From NCBI GenBank assembly GCA_910587485.1, contig CAJUKN010000014.1, forward strand, positions 1 through 23,882: DNA of 23,882 bases, read 5' to 3'. The translations under genes and the position numbers were made by a program. Shown here piece after piece: positions 8,049 to 15,452 of the stretch (its first letter is position 1; each line of letters begins with the position of its first letter). This stretch comes from an uncultured Lachnospira sp. Lineage in GTDB: Bacteria > Bacillota > Clostridia > Lachnospirales > Lachnospiraceae. Under the pieces are notes generated by a model. The model was not told the origin of the DNA. It did not search any database and saw nothing but the letters and a program-made list of their open reading frames with translations.

Positions 8049-9266
8049 ATGTTTAAAAGTGTAAAAAAATTTGTTATCAATATGATAATTTGCTATATGG
8101 CAGTAATTTTATTAACAGGGTGTGGTCAAGGTAATTCAGTAACTGAAAAAAATTTAGTTGTTCTTGTAGGTAATACAAAAAATGAGGCATCTATAAATGT
8201 TTCTGCAATAGAGGATAAAATTAAAGATGTATGTAATGTATGTGGAACGATAACTATAATCCAAATAGATGGGAATCCATATATTGTAGAACAATTAAAA
8301 ATTCCAGAGAGAAAAAAAGGTATTTCACAGACAAAAAAAGAACAAATTATTGCAGAGCAGTGTTCTCAGATTAAAGCTTTGTTAACACAGTGTGTACCAA
8401 AAACTGAGGAAATAGACACCCTTAAAGCATTGCAGATGGCATCACGAGCTTTAGCTAATTGCACAGGTGAGAAGGAGGTTATTTTATTACATTCTGGATT
8501 ATCAACAAAAGGAATGGTAGATTTTACACAGATATTTTTAGAATCTGAACAGTCAGAAAAATTAGTGTCAAATCTAATTGAAGAGCAAGCTATACCTGAT
8601 TTTAAAGATGTAAATATTGTATGGAGTGGATTAGGAGAAACGGTGTATCCTCAAGCAGATTTATATGATAAGAATAGGCGTAATCTTCAGGCTGATTGGA
8701 AGGCAGTACTTGAAGCCTTAGGAGCAGATAGTGTAAATTTTCTTTCAGGTGTAGCACTAAATAAAAATGCAGATACCAATCTTCCTTTTGTTAGTGAAGT
8801 TCCAATAGTAAAACCAGCTTCTATCTGGGAAAAACAGGACTGTGAATTTAATTTGGAAGAAATATTTAAGTATGATGGAGATAAAATTCAATTTAAACCA
8901 GATACAGACGAGCTTTTAACAAGTAATTCTGAAATCCTTTTATTATTTTCAAAACTGATTCAATATATGAAATCAAATTCGGAATATAGAATTATGCTGA
9001 TAGGTACAACGGCTAGCCCGGGTGATGAAGACGGGCGTAGAGAGCTTTCTTTAAAGAGAGTGGCAGCAATTAAAAAAATTTTTGTGGATTCTGGCAAAGT
9101 TTTGGAAAGTCAGATTATTACAGTGGGGCTTGGGTATGATAATGAGTTGACAGTAAATGATACTGATGAAAATGGAATGCTTGTAGAGTTACAAGCTAAG
9201 CAAAATAGGGCGGTTTTTGTAACAAATATGGAATCGGATTTAGCTAAAAAATTTTTAAAGTATTAA
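8049..9266 (+). CDS. Lipoprotein with C-terminal OmpA-like peptidoglycan-binding domain
   Basis: I choose ATG 8049 (405 codons) because AAAGGTGG at 8034-8040 sits 8 nt upstream; the in-frame GTG at 8037 overlaps that ribosome binding site. The N-terminus is a lipoprotein signal: basic MFKSVKK, a hydrophobic core, and lipobox LLTGC with the acylated Cys at residue 25. Residues ~36-240 form an alpha/beta domain (NLVVLVG, TITIIQID, KEVILLHSG, DVNIVWSG) that may be a diverged vWA-type fold without a clear MIDAS motif. The C-terminal ~130 residues look OmpA-like: FKPDTDELL, then IMLIGTTASPGDEDG, LSLKRVAAIK, ITVGLGYDN and QNRAVFV. The usual TDxxG aspartate is displaced. It is likely anchored outside the cytoplasmic membrane and contacts cell wall. 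It is the first gene of a six-gene same-strand cluster. Confidence 0.85.
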   Translation: MFKSVKKFVINMIICYMAVILLTGCGQGNSVTEKNLVVLVGNTKNEASINVSAIEDKIKDVCNVCGTITIIQIDGNPYIVEQLKIPERKKGISQTKKEQIIAEQCSQIKALLTQCVPKTEEIDTLKALQMASRALANCTGEKEVILLHSGLSTKGMVDFTQIFLESEQSEKLVSNLIEEQAIPDFKDVNIVWSGLGETVYPQADLYDKNRRNLQADWKAVLEALGADSVNFLSGVALNKNADTNLPFVSEVPIVKPASIWEKQDCEFNLEEIFKYDGDKIQFKPDTDELLTSNSEILLLFSKLIQYMKSNSEYRIMLIGTTASPGDEDGRRELSLKRVAAIKKIFVDSGKVLESQIITVGLGYDNELTVNDTDENGMLVELQAKQNRAVFVTNMESDLAKKFLKY

Positions 9267-9329
9267 TATACTATTAAGCATTTATATAATTATAATATAT
9301 AAAAAATATATTTTAAAGGAGGAATTTGT

Positions 9330-9956
9330 ATGAAAAAAAGTAACAAAAATATTAAAAAATTAGAAAAAATAAAGATGAAAGGCTTAAAAACGCCATCTTT
9401 TATTATTTTATTTACAGGTAAAATTCATGCTAAGAATAAAATTATCAAAAAAGAAGATGGGAAAATTTTATCAACTTGGCTTGAACGCAAACAAAAAGAT
9501 TTTAATTTATATAGTGCTGTAATATTAAAAGTTACAGGTTGTATTTTATTAGCATTCAGAACAGAATTGGCAAAAAAAGAGTATATGCAAAATCAGAACA
9601 TAAGTAAACTTACTGCAATGAAAGAAGAAATCCAAAATATGCATCCGATGTCTATAAAAGAAAAAAGAACAGAAAGAAGCCTTAAAAAAGCTATTATAGA
9701 GATACAAGATATATATGATAAAGATAATGAAACAATAAAAACATTGCAGTTAGCAATAAGTGAGTTTGAACATAAAAGTTTTCAATTAATTCAAAAGACT
9801 AAGGAACAAGCGGAATCAAAAATGCTTACATATTTACAGGGAGCAAAAATGATTGTTGATAAAACAGAATTGATAGAAGAAGCATCAAAAGAAACAAAAT
9901 TATACACACAACATTGCAAATATGAAAATAAAACGATAGAAAGAGAGGTTGAATAA
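9330..9956 (+). CDS. Unknown basic helical protein (208 aa)
   Basis: I do not recognise this family. ATG 9330 has a near-perfect ribosome binding site, AAAGGAGGA, 7-8 nt upstream. The N-terminal ~60 residues are strongly basic (MKKSNKNIKKLEKIKMKG). A modest hydrophobic segment lies at about 60-76 (LYSAVILKVTGCILLAF), perhaps a membrane-associated helix. The rest is predicted helical and rich in Lys and Glu, with likely coiled coil from ~90 to ~175. It ends 2 nt before the next ATG, so it is probably translated together with it. Position between a lipoprotein and a membrane protein suggests a cytoplasmic or membrane-peripheral partner; that is inference. Confidence 0.7.
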   Translation: MKKSNKNIKKLEKIKMKGLKTPSFIILFTGKIHAKNKIIKKEDGKILSTWLERKQKDFNLYSAVILKVTGCILLAFRTELAKKEYMQNQNISKLTAMKEEIQNMHPMSIKEKRTERSLKKAIIEIQDIYDKDNETIKTLQLAISEFEHKSFQLIQKTKEQAESKMLTYLQGAKMIVDKTELIEEASKETKLYTQHCKYENKTIEREVE

Positions 9957-9958
9957 AT

Positions 9959-10393
9959 ATGCTTGATTTTTTTAAAAAGAAAAAAAAGAGAAGATTAGCA
10001 GGAACTCAAGTTGTTGAGGATTTTGCTACATATCCAATAAAATTTAGGACATCTTATGGTGGTTGTCGTCCTACAGATTATATAGAAACTATAAAGATGA
10101 GGGATTTAGAAGATACTCTTTATAAGGAGATTGACGAAATAATGAAGTGTGGATTAATTGATGAATATACAAATCCCAATATATTTGATTCAATGATTAC
10201 TGCTTATTATAAACAGATTGAGAATGAAATTGAACGTCAATATATATCATTTTCAGATGTTATTCAATCAATAAGAAATGTAGCCAAAGAGGAGTTATAT
10301 TATGGAAAAAAACAGGAAGAAGTTTTGAATGAAATAATAACAGATGAAAACAAGAAAGGAAAGAGTTATTTATATGTTGAATTGGAAAAATAA
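9959..10393 (+). CDS. Unknown protein with basic N-terminus (144 aa)
   Basis: I do not recognise this family. GAGAGG about 11 nt before the ATG serves as the ribosome binding site. The first 13 residues (MLDFFKKKKKRRL) are very basic with a hydrophobic tip, compatible with docking on membrane or nucleic acid. Residues 20-45 (EDFATYPIKFRTSYGG) look like a small conserved core. The remainder is acidic and helical. Its 3' end overlaps the start of the membrane protein gene by 20 nt, indicating translational coupling. Confidence 0.7.
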   Translation: MLDFFKKKKKRRLAGTQVVEDFATYPIKFRTSYGGCRPTDYIETIKMRDLEDTLYKEIDEIMKCGLIDEYTNPNIFDSMITAYYKQIENEIERQYISFSDVIQSIRNVAKEELYYGKKQEEVLNEIITDENKKGKSYLYVELEK

Positions 10394-11180
10394 AAAAAAT
10401 AGGAAAATTAATGAAAGAATGTGTTGTTTTGAAAAGGAAAAATATAATTTAAATAAAGTAAATTATTTGCCTTCGTCAGGGATTGGCAAAATGCTTATAT
10501 TGTTATTTATAACATCAGATTTTATGTTTATAATGCAGCTTGTAGATATTTATTTTACCCAATCTGAATTTTTAAGCATGGCAGTATCATTAGTAATTGC
10601 CTGTCTGATAGACATTTCTCCATCAATATTGGGAGGATTTATAACAGTGAAAAAAAAGAAATCAATTCATTATGTTGCAATGTTTATAACATCTTTGGCA
10701 TTGATTGCGAGTTTTACTGTATTAGGTTTTATCCGTCTTAATAGTGAGGAGTTTATTTATCAAATAGCTAATAATCAAATTACAAGTTTGATATCAGAAC
10801 AAGAAATTGAGCAATCAGCTCATACACAGGGATATATGTGGATGTCTGTTTTATTCTGTATTATACCAGTATTTACATCAATTGTAAGTTTTTGTATTGG
10901 ATTGTTTGAGAGTTCTAAAAACAAAGAAACATATCTTGATAAAATAAATATTATTAAAAGCAGAGAAGAATTGTTTAATTTGCAAGCTAATAATCTTGAA
11001 TTGGAGCTTGAATTAGAGCGAAATTTAAATGATATGAACGAACAATATAAAGAATTAGAATTAGATGATATAAAGAATAGAAAGATAATTGCAAAAGAGT
11101 TTGTAAAATTTAAAATGGCTCAGGCAGTTAAAACACCACAGGCACTTACAAATTTTATGGAAGGTTCAGTCGAACAGTAA
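10374..11180 (+). CDS. Four-helix membrane protein with C-terminal coiled coil
   Basis: I choose ATG 10374 (268 aa) over the in-frame ATG 10344 because AAAGGAAAGAG sits between them as a ribosome binding site. Four transmembrane segments are visible at about 38-61, 66-91, 99-121 and 154-178. After the last one, residues ~188-245 form a highly charged coiled coil (NLELELELERNLNDMNEQYK). The short N-terminal tail is basic. With the positive-inside rule, both the N-terminus and the coiled-coil tail are probably cytoplasmic. I recognise no named family. The gene overlaps its upstream neighbour and ends 13 nt before the ClpP-like gene, so it is the likely membrane anchor of the cluster. Confidence 0.8.
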   Translation: MLNWKNKKNRKINERMCCFEKEKYNLNKVNYLPSSGIGKMLILLFITSDFMFIMQLVDIYFTQSEFLSMAVSLVIACLIDISPSILGGFITVKKKKSIHYVAMFITSLALIASFTVLGFIRLNSEEFIYQIANNQITSLISEQEIEQSAHTQGYMWMSVLFCIIPVFTSIVSFCIGLFESSKNKETYLDKINIIKSREELFNLQANNLELELELERNLNDMNEQYKELELDDIKNRKIIAKEFVKFKMAQAVKTPQALTNFMEGSVEQ

Positions 11181-11193
11181 GAAAGGGGAAAAT

Positions 11194-11799
11194 ATGGAAC
11201 AAGTTATTTTACAACATTATCAGGGTTTTACAGAAGTATCCATGGATTCGTGGCAGCTTCAGAAGAGAAATGTTTTTCTTAGAGGAGAAATTAATCAGCA
11301 GGCAGCAAATGAATTGATTTCACAGTTGATTTATTTAAAAGAAGAAGATAACGATAGAGATATAAACTTATTTATAGACAGTCAGGGAGGAGGTGTTAAA
11401 GAAGGATTGTCTGTAATTGATGCAATAAAAATGTCTCATTTGCCAGTTAATATTATTGTGATAGGTGAAGCGGCAAGTATGGCAGCAGTTATATTGGCAT
11501 GTGGAGAGGAAGGCAGAAGATATATCTTTCCACATTCAAGAGTTATGATACATGAACCTCTTATTTCAGGAAATATGTATAAAAGTGCCAGCAGTTTGCA
11601 GGACATATCAAAAAGTTTGTTAAAGATTAAAACAATGATTAATGAATTGTTGGCAAGCAGTACAGGAAAGTCTTTAGATGAGATTAATGAGATGGTAACA
11701 GAACATGACTATTGGATGGATGCACAGGAAGCAATTGAATTTGGTATATGTGATTCCATTTATCAAGGCTTTGCATCAGGCAGCACAGAAATGAGGTAA
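11194..11799 (+). CDS. ClpP-like serine protease
   Basis: This 201-residue protein has the ClpP/crotonase-type peptidase fold with an intact Ser-His-Asp triad: S95 in GEAASMAAV, H120 in SRVMIHEP and D172 in EHDYWMDAQEA. The GGG of the oxyanion strand is present in DSQGGGVKEG (63-72), as is the final EAIEFGICDSI. Length matches ClpP. It is not a copy of the housekeeping enzyme: the N-terminal axial-loop region is atypical (MEQVILQHYQGFTEVSMDSW) and the gene sits in an accessory cluster instead of beside clpX or tig. The ribosome binding site AAAGGGG is strong. Substrates are unknown. Possible jobs are cleavage of a partner in this cluster, or acting as a proteolytic effector with a host Clp ATPase. 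Confidence 0.88.
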   Translation: MEQVILQHYQGFTEVSMDSWQLQKRNVFLRGEINQQAANELISQLIYLKEEDNDRDINLFIDSQGGGVKEGLSVIDAIKMSHLPVNIIVIGEAASMAAVILACGEEGRRYIFPHSRVMIHEPLISGNMYKSASSLQDISKSLLKIKTMINELLASSTGKSLDEINEMVTEHDYWMDAQEAIEFGICDSIYQGFASGSTEMR

Positions 11800-11815
11800 A
11801 AAATGATACGAAAAT

Positions 11816-12076
11816 TTGACGAAATTTATCCTAAAAACAGGTTGTGATACATATGTCTATACAGGCGGTAATGATAGAAAAACAGCAGATTCTGTAGCTG
11901 TAAAAAGTAATCAAAGCGTACAGCATATTCTTTCACAGCCATTAGGCGTTGTTAGAATTTTTAGGAGAGGAGAGAAAGCAATAACTGCAAAGGGATTTAA
12001 TATGCTTGAACATAAAAAGGATTTTGAAAAAAGAATACAAAATATAGAACCTTATGAATTGGCATTGCTTTCATAA
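11816..12076 (+). CDS. Unknown small protein with uncertain start (86 aa)
   Basis: I do not recognise this family. The reading frame is well formed (residues LGVVRIFRRGEKAITAKGFN look like real protein) but has no ATG or GTG near its beginning. The only candidate is TTG 11816, about 20 nt from the GAGG that ends the protease gene. That GAGG is ideally placed for ATG 11803 instead, but ATG 11803 is in another frame and stops after 14 codons. A -1/+1 frameshift, a sequencing indel, or a true TTG start coupled to the protease would all explain this. It is the last gene of the six-gene cluster. Confidence 0.6.
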   Translation: MTKFILKTGCDTYVYTGGNDRKTADSVAVKSNQSVQHILSQPLGVVRIFRRGEKAITAKGFNMLEHKKDFEKRIQNIEPYELALLS

Positions 12077-12370
12077 ATAGATATTAATTTATACAATAAA
12101 TACATATTTAATAAATATGATTAAAAAATACATTTAATAGATTTTAAATAATAAAATAAATAATTTTATTTACAAAATATGAAAAAATCTATAGAACTAT
12201 TTTTATAAAAATGATAAAATAAAAAATATAATATAAGAGAAACTATTTATTGTATAATCAAATATTTTAATTTGTATAAGATGCAATATAGGTAATTGTG
12301 AAATTTAAATTTTTTCTTTGTTTATTTTGCAATTACCTAATTAATTGAAAGGAGATGGAAAAAAATTGAA
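12077..12370. other. Intergenic leader region before the MYG1-like gene
   Basis: This 294-bp stretch is extremely A+T rich and has no gene. TATAAT lies at about 12253-12258 (in TTGTATAATC) as a possible -10 box without a convincing -35. A hairpin at 12289-12339 and the ribosome binding site AAAGGAG near 12348 follow. It is a natural place for a promoter serving the MYG1-like gene and perhaps the CRISPR effector genes. Confidence 0.4.
12289..12339 (+). promoter_or_regulatory. 10-bp inverted repeat in the leader of the MYG1-like gene
   Basis: TAGGTAATTG (12289-12298) and its exact complement CAATTACCTA (12330-12339) flank a 31-nt T-rich loop. The second arm ends about 8 nt before the ribosome binding site. 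It could be a repressor operator or a leader hairpin that controls access to the ribosome binding site. No T-run follows, so it is not a standard terminator. Confidence 0.45.
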
Positions 12371-13213
12371 ATGATAAGTAAGTATAGTAAAAAAAAGGAT
12401 ATTAATAAAGGTTTTACACATAGTGGCAGATTTCATGCAGATGATGTCTTTTCATCTGCATTATTAAAAATGTTAAATTCTAATATTGTTATTCAACGTG
12501 GAAATATTGTTCCTGATGATTTTGATGGTATTATTTATGATATTGGTAAAGGAGAATATGACCATCATCAAAAAGATAAAGAATATCGAGATAATGGTAT
12601 ACCATATGCAGCATTCGGATTGTTATGGAGAAAATTTGGATATTTATTTTTAGAAAATGAAGAAGACGTTAAAAAATTTGATAAAGAGTTTGTTGAACCT
12701 ATAGATTTTGCTGATAATACTGGAGAATATCATGAATTATCACAAGTGATATGCGATTTTAATTTATCTTGGAATGAAGAGGGAAAATCCGATGAAAGGT
12801 TTTTTAAAGCATTGGATTTTGCCAAAACAATTTTAGAAAATCGCTTTAAAGAGATTTTATCCAAAAGAAAAGCACAAGAAGAAGTGCAAAAGCTTATTAA
12901 AAATCAAAAAGGCAAAATTTTAGAGATGGAGCGTTTTTATCCGTGGAAAGGTGTGGTATGTCATTTAGACAAATTATATGTGATTTTTCCATCAGCACGA
13001 GGCGGATATATGATACAGGCAGTTCCTGAAAAAGAAGATGAAATGACATTAAAAAAGGCATTTCCAGTAGAATGGAGAGGAAAAGAGCAAGAGCAACTAA
13101 AGGAAATAACGGGAATAGAAACATTTACATTTTGTCATAGTTCAGGATTTATTTGTGCAGCAGATACATTGGAGGATGCACGAAAAGTTGCAAAACTTGC
13201 CTGTGAAAAATAG
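12371..13213 (+). CDS. MYG1-family metal-dependent hydrolase (DHH-type phosphoesterase fold)
   Basis: This 280-residue protein matches the MYG1/UPF0160 family. Metal-binding motifs are clear: FTHSGRFHADDVFSSALL (15-32, with H17, H22, D24, D25), D57 in YDIGKGEYDHHQ, and D64-H65-H66 of that same motif. The family has a DHH-like fold, and the human member is reported to be a 3'-5' RNA exonuclease, so nuclease activity is a reasonable guess. The C-terminal part (HSSGFICAADTLEDARKVA) is also typical. ATG 12371 lies about 18 nt after AAAGGAG, which is long, but the ATG inside the ribosome binding site stops after four codons. It sits 110 nt upstream of the CARF-TIR gene, on the same strand and without a clear terminator between them, so cotranscription with the CRISPR locus is possible. 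Confidence 0.88.
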   Translation: MISKYSKKKDINKGFTHSGRFHADDVFSSALLKMLNSNIVIQRGNIVPDDFDGIIYDIGKGEYDHHQKDKEYRDNGIPYAAFGLLWRKFGYLFLENEEDVKKFDKEFVEPIDFADNTGEYHELSQVICDFNLSWNEEGKSDERFFKALDFAKTILENRFKEILSKRKAQEEVQKLIKNQKGKILEMERFYPWKGVVCHLDKLYVIFPSARGGYMIQAVPEKEDEMTLKKAFPVEWRGKEQEQLKEITGIETFTFCHSSGFICAADTLEDARKVAKLACEK

Positions 13214-13322
13214 TAAAATATAGATAAATTTATAGATATTGAAAAAAGTTGTTATAAAATTTATTAAATGCAGTAATAGAAAATATATAATAAATTTCTA
13301 GGAAGAAAGGATAGGGTACAAA

Positions 13323-15440
13323 ATGGAAGAAAAGACAAATAAAGGAAAAGTTCTTATAGCATTTATTGGAGCAGGTAATGCGCGGGCAACACAATATGCA
13401 CCATTTGAATCTCAAGTAAATGGCGAGGGATATATATTGAAAAAGAAAAGTTCAAAAGAATATATATTAAAACAATATAATTATCCTTTTTTGGCAAAAT
13501 TAACAGAAGAAGTGTTTGACCAAATTGTATTTATTGGTACAAATGGTTCAAGATGGGGAATGTTAAAGGAAAATTTAAGAAAGATATTAAATTCAAATCA
13601 ACCAGAGCTTGAAATTGATGAAGAAAAATTTTTCCCAGAGTATTTAGTTGAGCAAAAAATTGATGATTTCAAAAAAGAATTGAGTGATTATCTTTCTCAA
13701 TACATATCAAGTGTAAAAAATATTACATATGATATAAAAGTGGAAATTATATTGATAAAAGAAGGAAGAACAGAATTAGAAAATAAAGAAAATATTAAAA
13801 AAATTCAAGATAGTTTATCAAGATTAGATATTTTAGAAATTACATTAGATGTAACGAATGGTTTGCGTTCTCACCCAATGTATGTTTTGCCAATTATAAG
13901 TAATCTTGCAGCAATATATAACAAAAACATTCCTATCAATATTTATTATGGAATGTATGATGCAAAAGTAAAAGAAACAGATAGCGATTTAGGAATATAT
14001 AAACCAACATTAGACCAAAACGGAATGGTCATTGCTCCAATGGTTGATTTAAAAGAAATTCAAATAATGGATAAATGGAGCGAAGCAATAAGAGAATTTT
14101 TCTCCAATGGTTCAGTTTTGCACATATTAGAATTGCTTGAAAAAGGAGAACACTATTTTACTAAAGATGTTGATAATAGGACATATAATATTTGGTATAT
14201 TGATGCATTGAATACATTTTCTTTTGCAGTCAATTCTAATAATCTTGATATGTTTCAAGAAGCAATTACAAAGATACATCAATTAATAAATCAACAAAAT
14301 ATGTTGGTTGGAATATCAAAAGAAATGCCAATATATATGCAAAATTCTTTAGAACAAGTGATTTTTTATATTAAACAGCAATTTGATTGGAAAGATGGAG
14401 AAGAATCAAAAAAGTATTCTTCTTATATGTTTTCTTTAGCAAATTGGTATTTAAAACAGGATAGACTTGGCGATTCAGTCCGAACATTTCAAGAAGCAGT
14501 CATTACATATGTGATGGAAGCATATCCAGATAAAATATTTAATTTGTTGGAAAGCCGAGTAATAAAATGGAAAAAAGAAAAGGATAAGACAAAAGAAGAA
14601 TGTGTAAAAGATAAATTATTTGATGCCAATATTCGGAAGGTGATCAGAAAAGCAATATATGAAGATGAAACAGTTATTAACAACAAAGATAAAGAATGGG
14701 GTAAGTGGAAGGAGTGGAAAAAAGAATATGATTATATGAGGGATTATGTTCATAATCCTGATGCCTTATTATACAATGGTTCTTTATTAAAAAATGAGAA
14801 AATGACAGATATTAAAGAAGCAAAGGATAATATTATAAAGTTTTCAAAAAAAATGGAAGAAGAAAGAGAAAATAAAAACTTTAATGGTATAACAAAATCA
14901 ATGTTGGAATGTCGGATTGATTATTTAAACGAAATTAAATATTATGATGTATTTATTAGTTACCGTCGTTCATATCATAATGAAAGATTAAATGATGGCG
15001 TTTTGCTTATGACATCAATTTCGGATTATTTAAAAGCTAAGGGACTGAATGTATTTAGTGATAAAAATGAAATGGCTGGAAAAGAGGGAGCATTTACACA
15101 GCATCTGCATAATAGTCTGGTAAATAGTAAGATATGTTTAATTATTTTAGGAAAGGATGCTTATAAAAGAGATTATAGTGATAAAGATGAATATTATAAA
15201 GAAATCATAACAGCAGTTCAAAAAGATATAAGAACAGCAATTGTTTGTATGAAAGATTTTTATTCAGATGATAACTTAATTGCTTATGGAAAAGGTGTAG
15301 AAGAACAAAAAGAGTTAATGACAGTTATAAATGAACGACAGAGAATAGGGTCAGAATTTTCAGATATTTGGGAATATGAAAATATATTGTCATTAAGAGA
15401 GTGCATATATAAAGAAATTGACAAAATGCTAAACGAATAA
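13323..15440 (+). CDS. CARF-TIR effector of a type III CRISPR system
   Basis: This 705-residue protein has three parts. Residues 1-245 are a Csx1/TM1812-type CARF domain: VLIAFIGAGNARATQY, FIGTNGSRWG (70-79) and the ligand-site motif DVTNGLRSHPMYVLP (176-190). Residues ~255-515 are helical and resemble the HEPN part of Csx1/Csm6, but only RDYVH (473-477) remains where the nuclease motif Rx4-6H is expected, one residue too short. Residues ~540-705 are a TIR domain: YDVFISYRRS (541-550), NVFSDKNEMAGKEGAF and KDEYYKEI, with E627 as the likely catalytic glutamate of NAD-cleaving TIR domains. The predicted role is to bind cyclic oligoadenylate from Cas10 and then degrade NAD+ to stop growth. CARF-TIR effectors (Cat1) are known, but this one has a large middle domain. 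The ribosome binding site GAAAGG is 9-12 nt upstream; the next gene begins 12 nt downstream. Confidence 0.93.
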   Translation: MEEKTNKGKVLIAFIGAGNARATQYAPFESQVNGEGYILKKKSSKEYILKQYNYPFLAKLTEEVFDQIVFIGTNGSRWGMLKENLRKILNSNQPELEIDEEKFFPEYLVEQKIDDFKKELSDYLSQYISSVKNITYDIKVEIILIKEGRTELENKENIKKIQDSLSRLDILEITLDVTNGLRSHPMYVLPIISNLAAIYNKNIPINIYYGMYDAKVKETDSDLGIYKPTLDQNGMVIAPMVDLKEIQIMDKWSEAIREFFSNGSVLHILELLEKGEHYFTKDVDNRTYNIWYIDALNTFSFAVNSNNLDMFQEAITKIHQLINQQNMLVGISKEMPIYMQNSLEQVIFYIKQQFDWKDGEESKKYSSYMFSLANWYLKQDRLGDSVRTFQEAVITYVMEAYPDKIFNLLESRVIKWKKEKDKTKEECVKDKLFDANIRKVIRKAIYEDETVINNKDKEWGKWKEWKKEYDYMRDYVHNPDALLYNGSLLKNEKMTDIKEAKDNIIKFSKKMEEERENKNFNGITKSMLECRIDYLNEIKYYDVFISYRRSYHNERLNDGVLLMTSISDYLKAKGLNVFSDKNEMAGKEGAFTQHLHNSLVNSKICLIILGKDAYKRDYSDKDEYYKEIITAVQKDIRTAIVCMKDFYSDDNLIAYGKGVEEQKELMTVINERQRIGSEFSDIWEYENILSLRECIYKEIDKMLNE

Positions 15441-15452
15441 AAGGAGAACAGA

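Noticed and set aside
9959..11180. Zorya-type motor system
   Set aside because: The OmpA-tailed protein is a lipoprotein without the membrane helix and aspartate of a MotB/ZorB type, and no ZorC-E-like genes are present.
11803..11847. ATG 11803 as start of a gene after the protease
   Set aside because: It has an ideal ribosome binding site but stops after 14 codons; kept as a finding about the start problem rather than as a gene.
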